A stretch of DNA of 64,000 bases from Actinopolyspora mzabensis (GCF_900101095.1 NZ_FNFM01000002.1:62001-126000), one strand, 5' to 3'; positions 10,224 to 22,300 are shown, numbered from the stretch's first letter. The notes: generated by a model from the letters alone, not told the origin. Program-made: numbers and translations.

Positions 10224-10648
10224 TACCGGGCACTCCCCTTCTGGCTGCGCTTACGAGACTTGCCCTGGCCCTTCGGCTGGCGCGACTCGACCTCGACCGT
10301 GATGTGGCTGGTCCGCTTGCGGATCCGGAAGGCCCGGCCCTGAGCACGCGGGCGGAACCGCTTCAGCGTCGGTCCCTCGTCCACATACGCGCGGTGTACC
10401 CACAGCGTGCTCGGATCGAGCGCGTTGTTGTTCTCCGCGTTGGCCATCGCACTGGCGAGCACCTTCGACACCTGACCGCTGGCGGTCTGCGGCGCGAACT
10501 TGAGCACGTCCAGGGCTTCGCTGGCGCTTCGACCCCTGATGAGATCGACCACGCGCCGCGCCTTCATGGGCGACACGCGGACGAAGCGGGCCCGCGCCAC
10601 TGCACGCGGATTCTCAACCGCGGCACTGTCGTCGGTACGGGCATTCAT
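10223..10648 (-). CDS. rplV: Ribosomal protein L22 (uL22)
   Basis: 141 residues. [20 protein letters not shown] and the tunnel-loop region [20 protein letters not shown] are diagnostic; no insertion or deletion of the macrolide-associated loop is evident. Short Ala/Arg N- and C-extensions are present. Confidence 0.98.
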   Translation of the reverse strand: MNARTDDSAAVENPRAVARARFVRVSPMKARRVVDLIRGRSASEALDVLKFAPQTASGQVSKVLASAMANAENNNALDPSTLWVHRAYVDEGPTLKRFRPRAQGRAFRIRKRTSHITVEVESRQPKGQGKSRKRSQKGSAR

Positions 10649-10665
10649 CCTGCTACCCCTTTGCC

Positions 10666-10695
10666 CCGGGTCGTCGAATCCGTGCGACGACCCGG
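10666..10695 (-). other. Perfect hairpin between rpsS and rplV
   Basis: CCGGGTCGTCG (10666-10676), 8-base loop, CGACGACCCGG (10685-10695). It stands in the 69-base rpsS-rplV spacer with no T-tract behind it, so mRNA processing or pausing seems more likely than full termination. Confidence 0.6.
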
Positions 10696-10717
10696 CTCGT
10701 TCGTGTCACAAACCCGC

Positions 10718-10999
10718 TCAGCGGCGGCGAGACTTACGGTCATCCTTGACGTGACCCTTGAAAGTGCGGGTCGGGGCGAACTCGCCGAGCTTGTGCCCGA
10801 CCATGTTCTCGCTGATGAACACCGGCACGTGCTTGCGGCCGTCGTGCACCGCAATCGTGTGCCCCACCATGTCCGGAATGACCGTGGACCGGCGCGACCA
10901 GGTCTTGATCACCGTCTTCTTGTTGGACTCGTTCAGGGCGTCCACCTTCTTGAGCAGGTGGTCGTCCACGAACGGGCCCTTCTTCAGGCTACGTGGCAT
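10718..10999 (-). CDS. rpsS: Ribosomal protein S19 (uS19)
   Basis: 93 residues: [44 protein letters not shown]-type core and the [14 protein letters not shown] signature. Eighteen bases after rplB. Confidence 0.98.
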   Translation of the reverse strand: MPRSLKKGPFVDDHLLKKVDALNESNKKTVIKTWSRRSTVIPDMVGHTIAVHDGRKHVPVFISENMVGHKLGEFAPTRTFKGHVKDDRKSRRR

Positions 11000-11017
11000 C
11001 GGTCGTTACCTCCCTGC

Positions 11018-11857
11018 TCAGCGCCGCTTCTTCTTGCCGGTGCGACGGCGCCGAACGATGAGCTTGTCACTGGGTTTGCTGCGGCGGCTACGACCCTCGG
11101 GCTTACCCTTCGGGTTGACCGGGTGACGACCGCCGGAGGTGCGGCCCTCACCACCGCCGTGCGGGTGGTCGATCGGGTTCATGACGACACCGCGGACGGT
11201 CGGGCGCTTGCCCTTCCAGCGGTTACGACCCGCCTTGCCCCAGTTGATGTTGGAGTGCTCGGAGTTACCGACCTCGCCAACCGTGGCCCGGCAGCGGACA
11301 TCGACGTTGCGGATCTCGCCCGAAGGCATCCGCAACTGGGCGTAAGGCCCTTCCTTGGCCACCAGCTGAACCCTGGTGCCCGCCGAACGGGCGATCTTCG
11401 CCCCACCACCGGGGCGCAGCTCGATGGCGTGGATCACCGTACCGGTGGGGATGTTGCGCATCGGCAGGTTGTTGCCGGGCTTGATGTCGGCCCGCGGCCC
11501 GCTCTCCACCATGTGGCCCTGCTGGACCTTGTTCGGCGCGATGATGTAACGCTTCTCGCCGTCCCGGTAGTGCAGCAGCGCGATGCGTGCGCTCCGGTTG
11601 GGGTCGTACTCGATGTGCGCGACCTTGGCCGGCACACCGTCCTTGTCGTTCCGGCGGAAGTCGATCACGCGGTAAGCACGCTTGTGGCCGCCACCCTGGT
11701 GCCGGGTGGTGATCCTGCCGTGCCCGTTCCGGCCGCCCTTGCCGTGCAGCGGACGGACCAGCGACTTCTCCGGGTGAGATCGGGTGATCTCGGAGAAATC
11801 GGCCACGCTCGAACCGCGACGGCCCGCCGTCGTCGGCTTGTACTTGCGAATGCCCAT
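11018..11857 (-). CDS. rplB: Ribosomal protein L2 (uL2)
   Basis: 279 residues. RNA-binding domain with [19 protein letters not shown], then the C-terminal [16 protein letters not shown] loop near the peptidyl-transferase centre with the conserved His. Ends in a basic KKKRR tail. In S10-operon position between rplW and rpsS. Confidence 0.98.
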   Translation of the reverse strand: MGIRKYKPTTAGRRGSSVADFSEITRSHPEKSLVRPLHGKGGRNGHGRITTRHQGGGHKRAYRVIDFRRNDKDGVPAKVAHIEYDPNRSARIALLHYRDGEKRYIIAPNKVQQGHMVESGPRADIKPGNNLPMRNIPTGTVIHAIELRPGGGAKIARSAGTRVQLVAKEGPYAQLRMPSGEIRNVDVRCRATVGEVGNSEHSNINWGKAGRNRWKGKRPTVRGVVMNPIDHPHGGGEGRTSGGRHPVNPKGKPEGRSRRSKPSDKLIVRRRRTGKKKRR

Positions 11858-11904
11858 CTCTATCGCAGTCCTCAGTCTCCTTCGGTCGGTCGCGAACGCC
11901 CGTT

Positions 11905-12204
11905 TCAGGCGGCCGAACCGCCGAAGATCTCAATCGGCTTGCTATCGGGGGACAGCGTCACGATCGCCCGCTTGGTGTCCTTGCGTTTACCGAAACCGGT
12001 ACGGGTCCGCTTGCGCTTGCCCTGGCGGTTGATCGTGTTGACACTCTTGACCTGCACGCCGAAGATCTTCTCGACCGCGATCTTGATCTCGGTCTTGTTG
12101 GAGGTCGGGCGCACCAGGAACGTGTACTGGTTCTCCGAGATGAGGGCGTAGCTCTTCTCGGAGATCACCGGCGCGATGATGATGTCTCGCGGATCGGGGA
12201 TCAC
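11905..12204 (-). CDS. rplW: Ribosomal protein L23 (uL23)
   Basis: 99 residues; binds at the tunnel exit and docks SRP and trigger factor. [20 protein letters not shown] and [17 protein letters not shown] are diagnostic. GTG start at 12204 overlaps the rplD stop by four bases. Confidence 0.97.
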   Translation of the reverse strand: MIPDPRDIIIAPVISEKSYALISENQYTFLVRPTSNKTEIKIAVEKIFGVQVKSVNTINRQGKRKRTRTGFGKRKDTKRAIVTLSPDSKPIEIFGGSAA

Positions 12205-12899
12205 TGGTCTGCCTCCTCAGCCTGACTCGAAGTCGCGTCGGAAGTGACCGCGGTCTTGGCCGAACGACCCGGAGACCGTTCCGCGACGAAACGCTCGAAG
12301 GCTTCCTTGCTGAACACGACGTCGTCGTTGACCAGAACGTCGTAGGTGTTCAGCTGACCGGGGTCGATGATGTGCACGTGGGGAAGATTGCGCAGGCTCA
12401 GCCACGCGTTCTCCTCGGTGCGGTTGAGCACCACCAGCACGCGCCGGGCGTCGGTGACGTTGCGCAGCGCGGCCTTGGCCTCCTTGGTGGAAGGCTTGTC
12501 GCCGGTCGTCACCTGGTTGATGACGTGCAGCTGCTCGGAACGCGCCCGGTCGGAGAGCGCGCCGCGCAGGGCGGCCGCCTTCATCTTCTTGGGCGTGCGC
12601 TGCGAGTAGTCCCGCGGGGTCGGGCCGTGCACCGTGCCACCGCCGACGAACTGCGGGGCGCGGATCGAGCCCTGCCGGGCGTTACCGGTCCCCTTCTGGC
12701 GGTACGGCTTCTTGCTACCGCCGGAGACCTCGCTGCGGGTCTTGACCGAGTGCGTACCCTGCCGGGCCGCCGCGAGCTGGGCGGTCACGACCTGGTGCAT
12801 CAGCGGCACGTTCGCCTGCGCGTCGAACAGCTCCGCGGGCAGATCGACCTGCCCGTCGGTCTTGCCTTCCGGGGTACGGACGTCGAGCTTCGCGGCCAT
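12201..12899 (-). CDS. rplD: Ribosomal protein L4 (uL4)
   Basis: 232 residues from ATG 12899, which overlaps the rplC stop by one base. The tunnel-lining loop reads [20 protein letters not shown], without an obvious macrolide-resistance change. The last 25 residues are Ser/Ala-rich and poorly conserved. Confidence 0.97.
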   Translation of the reverse strand: MAAKLDVRTPEGKTDGQVDLPAELFDAQANVPLMHQVVTAQLAAARQGTHSVKTRSEVSGGSKKPYRQKGTGNARQGSIRAPQFVGGGTVHGPTPRDYSQRTPKKMKAAALRGALSDRARSEQLHVINQVTTGDKPSTKEAKAALRNVTDARRVLVVLNRTEENAWLSLRNLPHVHIIDPGQLNTYDVLVNDDVVFSKEAFERFVAERSPGRSAKTAVTSDATSSQAEEADQ

Positions 12900-13549
12900 C
12901 ACGCACCACCCTTCGTAGAGCTCTTGACCAGCACGAGGCCACCGTTCGGGCCGGGAATGGCCCCCTTGATCAGCAGCAGCCCGGACTCGTCGTCGACCCG
13001 GTGCACCTTGAGGTTCTGGGTGGTCACGCGGTTACCGCCCATACGGCCGGGCATCTTCTTGCCCTTGAACACCCTGGCGGGGTAAGCGCAGCCACCGATG
13101 GAGCCCGGCTTGCGGTGCACGGCCTGGGTACCGTGGCTCATCGGCTGCCTGCCGAAGTTGTACCGCTTGATCGTGCCGGCGAAGCCCTTGCCCTTGCTGG
13201 TGCCGACCACGTCGACCTGGGCGCCCGACTCGAACACGTCGGCCTTCAGCTCCTGGCCGAGTTCGTAGTCGTTGGCGTCCGAGGTGCGCAGCTCGACCAG
13301 GTGACGACGCGGCGTCACTCCGGCGCGGGCGAACTGGCCCCCACGGGGCTTGCTCACCTTGCGCGGATCGATGGCGCCGAACGCCAGCTGCACGGCCTGG
13401 TAGCCGTCGTTCTCGTTGGTACGGATCTGGGTCACCAGGTTGGGCCCGGCCTGCACGACCGTCACCGGGACCACCCGGTTGTTGTCGTCGAAGACCTGGG
13501 TCATCCCGAGCTTGGTGCCCAGAATCCCCTTCATCTGCCTTTCAGACAT
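12899..13549 (-). CDS. rplC: Ribosomal protein L3 (uL3)
   Basis: 216 residues. [20 protein letters not shown] opens the conserved part and the extension into the peptidyl-transferase region reads [23 protein letters not shown] 13549 is used here; ATG 13534 directly before KGILG is the alternative. Confidence 0.97.
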   Translation of the reverse strand: MSERQMKGILGTKLGMTQVFDDNNRVVPVTVVQAGPNLVTQIRTNENDGYQAVQLAFGAIDPRKVSKPRGGQFARAGVTPRRHLVELRTSDANDYELGQELKADVFESGAQVDVVGTSKGKGFAGTIKRYNFGRQPMSHGTQAVHRKPGSIGGCAYPARVFKGKKMPGRMGGNRVTTQNLKVHRVDDESGLLLIKGAIPGPNGGLVLVKSSTKGGA

Positions 13550-13600
13550 GGGTCTCGTTCTCTCCGCCGCCTGTCACTGAAACGAATGCGCGTCGACCGC

Positions 13601-13906
13601 TCACTGAATATTCACATCGACACTGGCCGGCAGGTCGATGCGCATGAGCGCATCCACCGTCTTGGGTGTCGGCTCGACGATGTCGATGAGTCGCTTGTGC
13701 GTCCGCATCTCGAAGTGCTCCCGCGAGTCCTTGTACTTGTGCGGGGAGCGGATGACGCAGTAGACGTTCTTCTCGGTAGGCAGCGGCACCGGCCCGACGA
13801 CCGAAGCGCCGGTGCGCGTCACGGTCTCGACGATCTTGCGCGCGGACGCGTCGATCGCCTCGTGGTCGTAGGCCTTGAGCCGGATGCGGATCTTCTGTCC
13901 CGCCAT
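13601..13906 (-). CDS. rpsJ: Ribosomal protein S10 (uS10)
   Basis: 101 residues from ATG 13906 ([20 protein letters not shown]), the standard length. The open frame upstream to 14038 is not S10. First gene of the S10 operon, behind a 520-base structured region after tuf. Confidence 0.98.
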   Translation of the reverse strand: MAGQKIRIRLKAYDHEAIDASARKIVETVTRTGASVVGPVPLPTEKNVYCVIRSPHKYKDSREHFEMRTHKRLIDIVEPTPKTVDALMRIDLPASVDVNIQ

Positions 13907-14080
13907 AGTGGCTTGCCGTTCCTCTAGTCTCGTGCCGCTAGTACCTAGCGCGGTGCGCAGACCCGGCGCCGACGTCGCGGCGATCCGGCGGTCACGTGCG
14001 ACGCACGTACCTGCCCGATCTCGCGAACGCGACACCACGGTTTCGCAGCCCGCCCCTGTTTAGGTGTCTGGGTGCCCGGC

Positions 14081-14103
14081 ACACGCGGTCGGGCGTGTCG
14101 CCC
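14081..14103 (-). promoter_or_regulatory. Leader element shared with the rpsL operon (rpsJ copy)
   Basis: On the minus strand this reads GGGCGACACGCCCGACC followed by GCGTGT; 22 of 23 positions equal 18953-18975 upstream of rpsL, in the same orientation and at a similar distance from the first gene. GGGCG-ACA-CGCCC can pair, or alternatively ACACG with CGTGT, so two mutually exclusive hairpins are possible. A related CAGA.ACCTA string lies downstream of both copies. Confidence 0.6.
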
Positions 14104-14344
14104 GCGCGACGCAACCGGTCCCATCGATCCACGCCGATGAGATGGATCCACACGGATCCGTACACCTCGGGTTGCCACCTATCGGCCCCGGCCGGAACGT
14201 CTGTCCGGCGGCACCCGCGCAACCGGAACGCCGCCCCGCGAAGGAAATTCACGGCAACGGCGTGCCCACGTCGAAGCGGCCGAACCGATCACGAACCGTG
14301 ATTCACACGGGTCACGAAGTTCGGCCGCCTCAACAGGCAACCCG

Positions 14345-14421
14345 TTCAGGGTGACACACCGAGTGCGTCGACCCTGAATCGGGGTGGGTTCCGGGTCCGG
14401 TCACCACCGGGTCCGGAACCC
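14345..14421 (-). terminator. Tandem hairpins downstream of tuf
   Basis: First stem: GGGTTCCGG (14386-14394) with CCGGAACCC (14413-14421), continued by four more pairs after two mismatches, starting five bases past the tuf stop. Second stem: TTCAGGGT (14345-14352) with ACCCTGAA (14371-14378). No strong T-tract, so partial termination is the likeliest reading. Confidence 0.45.
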
Positions 14422-14426
14422 TGCCA

Positions 14427-15620
14427 TCACTTGTTGACCTTGATGACGCGACCCGCGCCGACGGTACGACCGCCCTCACGGATCGCGAAGCGCAGCCCTT
14501 CCTCCATGGCGATGGGCTGGATGAGCTGCACCGACATCTCCGTGTTGTCACCGGGCATGACCATCTCGGTGCCCTCGGGAAGGGTCACCACACCGGTCAC
14601 GTCGGTGGTACGGAAGTAGAACTGCGGACGGTAGTTGTTGAAGAACGGCGTGTGCCTGCCGCCCTCGTCCTTGGACAGGATGTAGACCTGCGCCTCGAAC
14701 TCGGTGTGCGGAGTGGTGGAGCCGGGCTTGATGACAACCATGCCCCGCTCGACGTCCTCGCGCTTGACACCACGCAGCAGCAGACCGACGTTGTCGCCGG
14801 CCTCACCGCTGTCGAGCAGCTTGCGGAACATCTCGACGCCGGTGACGGTCGTGTTGATCGGCTTCTCCTTGATGCCGACCATCTCGACGTTCTCGTTCAC
14901 CTTGATGACACCGCGCTCGACACGGCCGGTGACCACGGTCCCGCGACCGGTGATGGAGAAGACGTCCTCCACCGGCATCAGGAACGGCTGGTCGGTGGCA
15001 CGCTGCGGGTCCGGAACGCTGGAGTCCACCGCGTTGAGCAGCTCCATGATCTTCTGACCCCACTCGGCGTCGCCCTCCAGGGCCTTCAGCGCCGAGACAC
15101 GGACGATCGGGACGTCGTCGCCCGGGAAGTCCTGCTCGCTGAGCAGCTCACGGACCTCCATCTCGACCAGGTCCATGATCTCCTCGTCGTCGACCATGTC
15201 GGCCTTGTTCAGCGCGACGAGGATGTAGGGGACGCCGACCTGCTTCGCCAGCAGCACGTGCTCGCGGGTCTGCGGCATCGGGCCGTCGGTGGCGGCCACG
15301 ACCAGGATCGCACCGTCCATCTGGGCGGCACCGGTGATCATGTTCTTCACGTAGTCCGCGTGGCCCGGAGCGTCCACGTGGGCGTAGTGCCGCGCCTCGG
15401 TCTGGTACTCGACGTGCGCGATCTGAATCGTGATCCCGCGGTCCTTCTCCTCCGGCGCCTTGTCGATGTCCTCGAAAGGCGTGTAGGGGTTCAGGTCCGG
15501 GTGGTTGTCGTGCAGGACCTTGGTGATAGCCGCGGTCAGCGTGGTCTTGCCGTGGTCAACGTGACCGATGGTCCCGATGTTGACGTGCGGCTTGTCCCTC
15601 TCGAACTTCGCCTTCGCCAC
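14427..15620 (-). CDS. tuf: Elongation factor Tu
   Basis: Delivers aminoacyl-tRNA to the ribosome. 397 residues, GTG start. G1 GHVDHGKT near residue 19, G3 DAPGH, G4 NKAD, and G5 region [10 protein letters not shown]; the C-terminal barrel holds the elfamycin-contact segment RTTDVTGVV. Fourth gene of the str operon, 160 bases after fusA; a hairpin at 15727-15764 lies in that gap. Confidence 0.99.
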   Translation of the reverse strand: MAKAKFERDKPHVNIGTIGHVDHGKTTLTAAITKVLHDNHPDLNPYTPFEDIDKAPEEKDRGITIQIAHVEYQTEARHYAHVDAPGHADYVKNMITGAAQMDGAILVVAATDGPMPQTREHVLLAKQVGVPYILVALNKADMVDDEEIMDLVEMEVRELLSEQDFPGDDVPIVRVSALKALEGDAEWGQKIMELLNAVDSSVPDPQRATDQPFLMPVEDVFSITGRGTVVTGRVERGVIKVNENVEMVGIKEKPINTTVTGVEMFRKLLDSGEAGDNVGLLLRGVKREDVERGMVVIKPGSTTPHTEFEAQVYILSKDEGGRHTPFFNNYRPQFYFRTTDVTGVVTLPEGTEMVMPGDNTEMSVQLIQPIAMEEGLRFAIREGGRTVGAGRVIKVNK

Positions 15621-15726
15621 TGGAATGTCCTCCTGGACTCGTCATCATTTCCGCCCCGCCACGGGCTCGGGTCACGCGCCCTCTCGCGTGGGAGCCAGCT
15701 CCGGGCGGAGTCCTGTCGGGTTGTGC

Positions 15727-15764
15727 CATCGGCCCGCTGTCCCGAGCGCGGAAACGGGCCGATG
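15727..15764 (-). other. Hairpin between fusA and tuf
   Basis: CATCGGCCCG (15727-15736) pairs with CGGGCCGATG (15755-15764) over an 18-base loop, 17 bases after the fusA stop. No T-tract. Could be a processing or partial-termination site that sets the tuf:fusA ratio. Confidence 0.45.
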
Positions 15765-15780
15765 CCGGGCCACAGCGGAG

Positions 15781-17883
15781 TTACTCCCCCGTGGCCTTCG
15801 CGATGATCTCCTTGGCCACGTTCGCCGGAACTTCGCCGTAGGAGTCGAACACCATCGAGTAGTTCGCGCGACCCTGCGTCTTGGAACGCAGATCGCCCAC
15901 GTACCCGAACATTTCGGACAGCGGAACCAGCGCCTTGACAACGCGGGAACCGCCACGCTCCTCCATGGCCTGAACGTGACCACGGCGGGAGTTGAGGTCG
16001 CCGATGACTTCACCCATGTATTCCTCGGGTGTCGTCGTCTCGACCGCCATCAACGGTTCGAGCAGCGCGGGACTGGCCTTGGAGCAGGCCTCCTTCATCG
16101 CCATCGAACCGGCGACCTTGAACGCCATTTCCGACGAGTCCACCTCGTGGTACTGGCCGTCCACCAAGGTCATCTTGACACCGACCATCGGATAGCCCGC
16201 CAGCACACCGACCTGCATGGCGTCCTGCGCGCCCTCGTCCACCGACGGAATGTACTCGCGGGGGATACGCCCACCGGTGATCTGGTTGTCGAATTCGTAG
16301 GTCGCGCTCTCCGCGCTCTGCTCGATCGGATCCAGGTTGACGACCACACGCGCGAACTGGCCGGAACCACCGGTCTGCTTCTTGTGCGTGAACTCGTGCT
16401 TCTGGACCGACTTGCGGATCGTCTCGCGATAGGCGACCTGCGGCTTGCCGATGTTGGCCTCGACCTTGAAGTCGGTCTTCATCCGGTTGACCAGGACCTC
16501 GAGGTGGAGCTCACCCATGCCCTTGACGATGGTCTGCCCGGTCTCCTCGTCGAACTTGACCTGGAAGGTCGGGTCCTCTTCGGCGAGTTTCTGGATCGAG
16601 GTGGACAGCTTCTCCTGATCGGCCTTGGTCTTGGGCTCGATCGCGACCTCGATGACCGGGTCGGGGAAGCTCATCGACTCCAGAACGATCTGGTTCTGCG
16701 GGTCGCACAGGGTGTCACCGGTGCTGGTGTCCTTCATCCCGACGACCGCGTAGATGTGCCCGGCCTGTCCCTCCTCGACCGGGTTCTCCTTGTTGGAGTG
16801 CATCTGGAACAGCTTGCCGATGCGCTCCTTGCGGTCCCGGATGGTGTTCATCACCTGGGCACCCTGCTCGATCCTGCCCGAGTAGACCCGCACGTAGGTG
16901 AGCTTGCCGTAGAACGGGTGCACGGCAACCTTGAACGCCAGAGCCGAGAAGGGCTCCTCGGTGCTGGCCTGCCGCTCGGCGGCGTCGCCGGAGCCGGGCA
17001 GCACACCCTGCACCGCGGGAATGTCCAGCGGCGAGGGGAGGTACTCCACGACCGCGTCCAGCATCGGCTGCACGCCCTTGTTCTTGAAGGCGGTCCCGCA
17101 CAGCACGGGGAAGGCCTCCTGGCTCAGCGTGAGCGCACGGATGCCCTGCTTGATCTGCTCGACGGTAAGTTCCTCACCGCCGAAGTAGGCCTCCATGAGC
17201 TCTTCGCTGGACTCGGCGACCGACTCGAGCAACTCGTTGCGGTACTCGTTGGCGGTCTCGACCAGCTCGGCCGGGATGTCCTCGATCTCGTACTGCGCGC
17301 CCTTGGCCACGTCACCGCGCCAGGTCAGCGCCTTCATGCTGACCAGGTCGACAACACCCTCGAAGTCGGACTCGCTGCCGATGGGCAGTTGCAGCACCAG
17401 CGGCTTGGCGTTGAGTCGTTCCCGGATGGTGCCGAGGGTGAAGTAGAAGTCGGCGCCCATCTTGTCCATCTTGTTGACGAAACAGATGCGCGGGACGCCG
17501 TACTTGTCCGCCTGGCGCCACACCTGCTCGGACTGGGGCTCGACCCCCTCCTTGCCGTCGAACACGGCGACAGCGCCGTCGAGCACGCGCAGTGAACGCT
17601 CCACCTCGGCGGTGAAGTCGACGTGCCCGGGGGTGTCGATGAGGTTGATCTGATGTTCCTGCCAGAACGTCGTGGTAGCAGCCGAGGTAATCGTGATACC
17701 CCGCTTCTGCTCCTCCGACATCCAATCCATCGTCGCGGCGCCGTCGTGTACCTCACCGAGCTTGTAGTTGATCCCGGTGTAGTACAGAACCCGTTCGGTC
17801 GTGGTGGTCTTGCCCGCGTCGATGTGGGCCATGATGCCGATGTTGCGGACCTTGGTCAGGTCGGTCAGCACGTCGCGTGCCAC
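15781..17883 (-). CDS. fusA: Elongation factor G
   Basis: Translocation GTPase, 700 residues, GTG start at 17883. P-loop [28 protein letters not shown], then the four other EF-G domains ending in [20 protein letters not shown]. No feature separates it from housekeeping EF-G. 79 bases after rpsG. Confidence 0.99.
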   Translation of the reverse strand: MARDVLTDLTKVRNIGIMAHIDAGKTTTTERVLYYTGINYKLGEVHDGAATMDWMSEEQKRGITITSAATTTFWQEHQINLIDTPGHVDFTAEVERSLRVLDGAVAVFDGKEGVEPQSEQVWRQADKYGVPRICFVNKMDKMGADFYFTLGTIRERLNAKPLVLQLPIGSESDFEGVVDLVSMKALTWRGDVAKGAQYEIEDIPAELVETANEYRNELLESVAESSEELMEAYFGGEELTVEQIKQGIRALTLSQEAFPVLCGTAFKNKGVQPMLDAVVEYLPSPLDIPAVQGVLPGSGDAAERQASTEEPFSALAFKVAVHPFYGKLTYVRVYSGRIEQGAQVMNTIRDRKERIGKLFQMHSNKENPVEEGQAGHIYAVVGMKDTSTGDTLCDPQNQIVLESMSFPDPVIEVAIEPKTKADQEKLSTSIQKLAEEDPTFQVKFDEETGQTIVKGMGELHLEVLVNRMKTDFKVEANIGKPQVAYRETIRKSVQKHEFTHKKQTGGSGQFARVVVNLDPIEQSAESATYEFDNQITGGRIPREYIPSVDEGAQDAMQVGVLAGYPMVGVKMTLVDGQYHEVDSSEMAFKVAGSMAMKEACSKASPALLEPLMAVETTTPEEYMGEVIGDLNSRRGHVQAMEERGGSRVVKALVPLSEMFGYVGDLRSKTQGRANYSMVFDSYGEVPANVAKEIIAKATGE

Positions 17884-17962
17884 GAGTTAGTCCCCGTTCC
17901 TACAGCAAGCCTGAAGCCGTCGAATCGGTGAGCCGAGGCGGGCAATACAGCCGTGCCCGGCC

Positions 17963-18432
17963 TCACCACCGGTAATGCGCGAAAGCCTTGTTGGATTCCG
18001 CCATCTTGTGCGTGTCCTCGCGCTTCTTGACACTCGCACCGAGCCCGTTGCTGGCATCGAGCAGCTCGTTGGTCAGGCGCTCGGTCATCGTCTTCTCACG
18101 ACGCTGCCGGGAGAAACGGACCACCCAGCGCAGGGCCAGTGTGGTGGAGCGGCCCGCGCGCACCTCGACCGGGACCTGGTAGGTCGCGCCACCGACACGG
18201 CGGCTGCGTACCTCCAGTGAGGGCTTGATGTTGTCCAGCGCGCGCTTGAGCGTCACGATCGGGTCGGTGCCGGTCTTCTCGCGGCACCCCTCGAGCGCGG
18301 AGTAGACGATGCGCTCGGCGAGCGAGCGCTTGCCGTCCACCAGGACCTTGTTCACCAGCTGAGTGACCAGCGGCGAGCTGTACACGGGATCGGCGTTCAG
18401 CTGCCGCTTCGGTGCAGGACCCTTCCGGGGCA

Positions 18433-18433
<1 letters not shown>
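17963..18433 (-). CDS. rpsG: Ribosomal protein S7 (uS7)
   Basis: 156 residues; [20 protein letters not shown] and the beta-hairpin region [18 protein letters not shown] are diagnostic. Its ATG overlaps the rpsL stop by one base, suggesting coupling. Confidence 0.99.
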
Positions 18434-18807
<374 letters not shown>

Positions 18808-18952
18808 GGACCGGCTTTCTTCTCGAGCGTTCGCGTCTTGGTGGTACTCGTTAACAGCAGCGCTCGTTCGAGCACCGTTCGCACCCCTGGCGCCGAGCAC
18901 CGCGTACGTAGGTCTCTGTGTACTTGGGCCTCTCCCGCGCCCTCACCCGCGA

Positions 18953-18975
18953 CACGAGGTCGGGCGTGTCGCCCA
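18953..18975 (-). promoter_or_regulatory. Leader element shared with the rpsJ operon (rpsL copy)
   Basis: Minus-strand GGGCGACACGCCCGACC followed by TCGTGT, 22 of 23 positions identical to 14081-14103. It sits inside the transcribed leader, about 160 bases downstream of the predicted promoter and 146 bases before rpsL. Confidence 0.6.
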
Positions 18976-19136
18976 TTCCTCAGCCGTTCGGCGGGGCGGC
19001 GTCCCAGCGGGCAGTAGCCCCGGTGGGCCGTCAGGAGAGTTCCGCACCATCCACGGGCGCTCCCCCGCCGACCACGCGGGCGGTTCTCGCGCACGGACAT
19101 GCGGAGTGACCCGAGGGGTTTCGGGTCCAAGTCATA

Positions 19137-19166
19137 AAGATACCTGCCCCGTTTGCAGAGGGTCAA
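19137..19166 (-). promoter_or_regulatory. Promoter of the rpsL-rpsG-fusA-tuf operon
   Basis: Minus-strand TTGACC (19161-19166) and TATCTT (19137-19142) with an 18-base spacer: good -35 and -10 boxes for the housekeeping sigma factor. Confidence 0.7.
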
Positions 19167-19352
19167 AACGGGGGTGCGCGCCCGACTCGCCAACGTCCGC
19201 ACCCGACTCTACTGCGGAAGACAAGAGAGCGCGAGCACCCGCCGTCCCGGCTCCCGAACTGTGGATACCCGAGCACTTCCCCGGCCCGCTCCTGCGGCGG
19301 CCTCGCGCTCGAGCACTCGTGCACGGGACAGTGCCGGAGGGGAGCGGTTTTC

Positions 19353-22300
19353 TCACGAGTCGTCCAGCACGTCGAGCTGTCCGGAGCTGACGCTGTTGAT
19401 CCGGCGAGGAGCCGGTTTGGGGTGGTGCGACTGGTCGCTGCCCGCTTCCCGCTCGCCGCGCCCCACTTGCGGACGTGGTGCCGCCTCGCCGGAACCGGCG
19501 GAGCGCCCCTCGGCTTCCGGCCGGAGCCGGGATCCGGAGTCGTCCCCCCGATCACCCCCCTCGGTCGGAGTCGCGCTTCCGCCCCAGAGGGCCCCGGCGA
19601 ATTCGGGGCCGGCGTTGTCCGAGGCCGTGCTGTCGCGAGCGGGCTCGGCGGGGTGCTCGGGTACCGCGGGGTGGTCGGTAACGGCAGGGTGGTCGGGAAC
19701 GGGAGGGTGACCGGTGGTCTCGGAGTATCCGGCGACATCGGTGCGCCCCGGGCTTTCGGGGTGGCCGGGGGTGTCGGGGCGGCCGGGGGTCTCGGGGCGG
19801 CCGGGGGTCTCGGGGCGGCCGGGGGTCTCGGGGCGAGCGGCCTCGTCGGAGACCGCCGGAATCACGTGGGTTCGTCGAACATCATCCGATTCGGGGAAGG
19901 AATCCCCGGTTTCCCCACCCGCCGGAGCATCCGAACCGAACGCGGCACCATCGGTTCCCGCTTCCGGTTCGCCGGGTTCGGTCCATCCGGTGCTCCCGCC
20001 GGAACCGGTTCCGGCACTCGGCACCTGCCCGGCGTCGAACCACGAGTCCGAAGGGTCGGCCGGAACCGAGGTGTCGAAGGCGACGCGCTCCTCGCCCCCG
20101 TCGCGCCACCCGACTTCCGGAGCGGGAAGTTCCCCACCGGAGTCCGCCGACTCCACGAGCGGCCCCGGCGACTCGTCGATCGACGGCGGGCGGCCGGGAC
20201 GAGCCGGGCCCGCCTCGCTCTCCCCGACGCTTCGGGAGGGATAGCGGCGGCGCCACTCACCGTCCGATGCTGGGGAGCTCGCATCGGAGTTCTCCTCCGG
20301 CCGCAGGCGAGCGTCGAAGGCCGCGACGCAGTCCATCGCCATCCGTTGCACGACCTCGCGGAGTTCGAGCTCGGCCAACCAGTCCATCGGCAGCGCCCCC
20401 ACGCCCAGCAACGCCCCGACGACGGAGCCGCAGACCGCTCCGCTGGCACTGCTGTTACCCGAGTGGCGAACGGCGAGGCGCAGCGCACCACGCACGTCCT
20501 CCGAAGCCAACGTGGCGCACACGGCTATGGCGAGCACCTCGGCCGCGCTCCGGCCACCGCCCAACCGCCGCGCGAGTCGCTCGGGATCCGGCGTGCCCTC
20601 GGCGGCGACCTCCACCGCGGTGGCGAGCGCCGCGCTGGTGTCCTCGTGCCCCTGCCAGGTCTCCAGCACCTGGAGCGCCAGCCACACCCCCTCGTCGAGT
20701 CCCTTGCCCAGTACCGCCTGCTGCACGATCACCGCGAACGCCCCGGCCGGCAAATAGCCGCTCGGATGACCGTGGGTCAGCGAGGCCAACCGCACCCCGA
20801 CCTCGAAGACCTCGACGGGCTCGGCGGACCAGAACGCCGCCGGAGTGGCACGTACGAGCGCGCCACAACCGGTGGAGTTGTCCACGGGAGCCGTCTGCTC
20901 ACCGTGCGCGGAACGCTCACCGAACGCCTCCAGCTCGCTGTACACGGAGGAGCCCGGCGAACGCACGGCGAACAGCTCGGGCACCTCGACCAGCCAACCG
21001 TCCGGCTCCGGATGCTCGTCGATCAGGTCACCGAGCGCCCATCGCCAGGAAACGCCCTGGCTGTACAGCCAACGCTGGGCCGCGAGCCGCAGCTCCGGCA
21101 GCGGGTCCACGGCATCCGGTGAGGTCGAGTGCCCGGTACAGGCACGAATCAGCCCCTCGGTGCTGAACAGCACGGTCTGCGTGGCCGCGGTCACCGAGCC
21201 GGGCGTCCCGGCGTACTCCGGAAGCTCCCCGGGACCCGCCGTGCCGTGACGCTCGGTGATTTCCTCGGCGCTCAGCGGGGTGATCCCCGCCCCGAGGGCA
21301 TCCCCCAGCGCTCCACCCAGCAGGCACCCCAGGATTCGTTCGGTCAGCGAGTGCGGGGCCGCATCGGCGTCCTCCGCGATCGCGTGTCCCCTCCCGGAAG
21401 GGGTGCCGCTCGGCGGCGTACCGGCAGCGGAGTCGCCATCGGATGCGGAGTCACCACCGGAGGGACGGGCGGTGGACTCGATCGACGAGTCCTCCCGCTC
21501 CCTCGGGGGCTCGGCCGGAGGCTCGACATGCCCGGCCGGACGCCCGGCCGAGTGGTCGGCTGAGTGGTCCGCGGGGTGTTCGGCCGGGTATTCGGCGGGA
21601 TGGTCGGGAACGTGTTCGGCGGGTTGATCACCGGGACCGTCACCGGTCATCCGACCGGGAGCGGCAGTTGTCGCGTGGCTTCTCCCCTGGGTCGGCTCGG
21701 GCCACGCCTGCTCGGGATCCCCTTCGACGAGGAGGTCGGACTCCGCGGCGATCTCCCGCGCGACGGGAGCCCCTTGACCGCTCTCCGCTGCGGTGGAGGC
21801 ATCCAGGGTGCTGGTGAGCGGCGCCGCGAACGGCGCACCACCGGGTTCGGAGACCTGCGAAGCTCCTTCCGGAGACGTTGCCACCTCCTCGTCCTCCACC
21901 GCTCCCGCCGCGTCCTGCCCGACCGGTCGTTCGGCCTTCGGGGGCCACGGCACGTCGGGGGACGAATCGAGCACCGAGGAGAGCTCCGGTGAAGCCGTCT
22001 CGGTGGGTGGGGCTCCGGTGGTTCTGCTGCCCGGTAACGGTGGCAGCTGGTCGACGCCGGGCAACCGGATCCGCGGCGCGGCCGATGTCTCGGTGTCCTC
22101 CGGCGCGAGAAGCGGATCCGCACGCTCGCCGGTTCCGTCACCGGGGTCGCCTTGCGAGGTCGCCGGGGCGGCGGAACGCTCTTCCCGCGGCGAAGCGAGA
22201 TACCCCCGCGCCAGCGGGTCGGCCGAGTCGACAATTCCCTCGTCCACGCTGGGAACGGGTGTGCTCTCCGGGTGGTCGATGTCGGCGATGTCCCCCACCG

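Larger units (their letters stand above)
13907..14426. other. tuf-rpsJ intergenic and leader region
   Basis: 520 bases without a gene. From the tuf end it contains: a hairpin 14386-14421, a second stem 14345-14352/14371-14378, a nested inverted repeat 14276-14328 (GCGGCCGAAC ... GTTCGGCCGC with ATCACG-AAC-CGTGAT inside), the leader element 14081-14103 shared with rpsL, and a small palindrome GCTAGTACCTAGC (13937-13949). I could not choose a clear promoter. Confidence 0.6.
18808..19352. other. str operon promoter and leader region
   Basis: 545 bases without a gene between rpsL and the end of the glycohydrolase-like gene. It holds the promoter at 19137-19166 and the shared leader element at 18953-18975. 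Nothing else is evident. Confidence 0.6.

Noticed and set aside
19765-19834. Regular short repeats that could suggest a CRISPR array
   Set aside because: Tandem 18-bp units without spacers, inside a coding frame and encoding RPETPG. No CRISPR array or cas gene is in the window.
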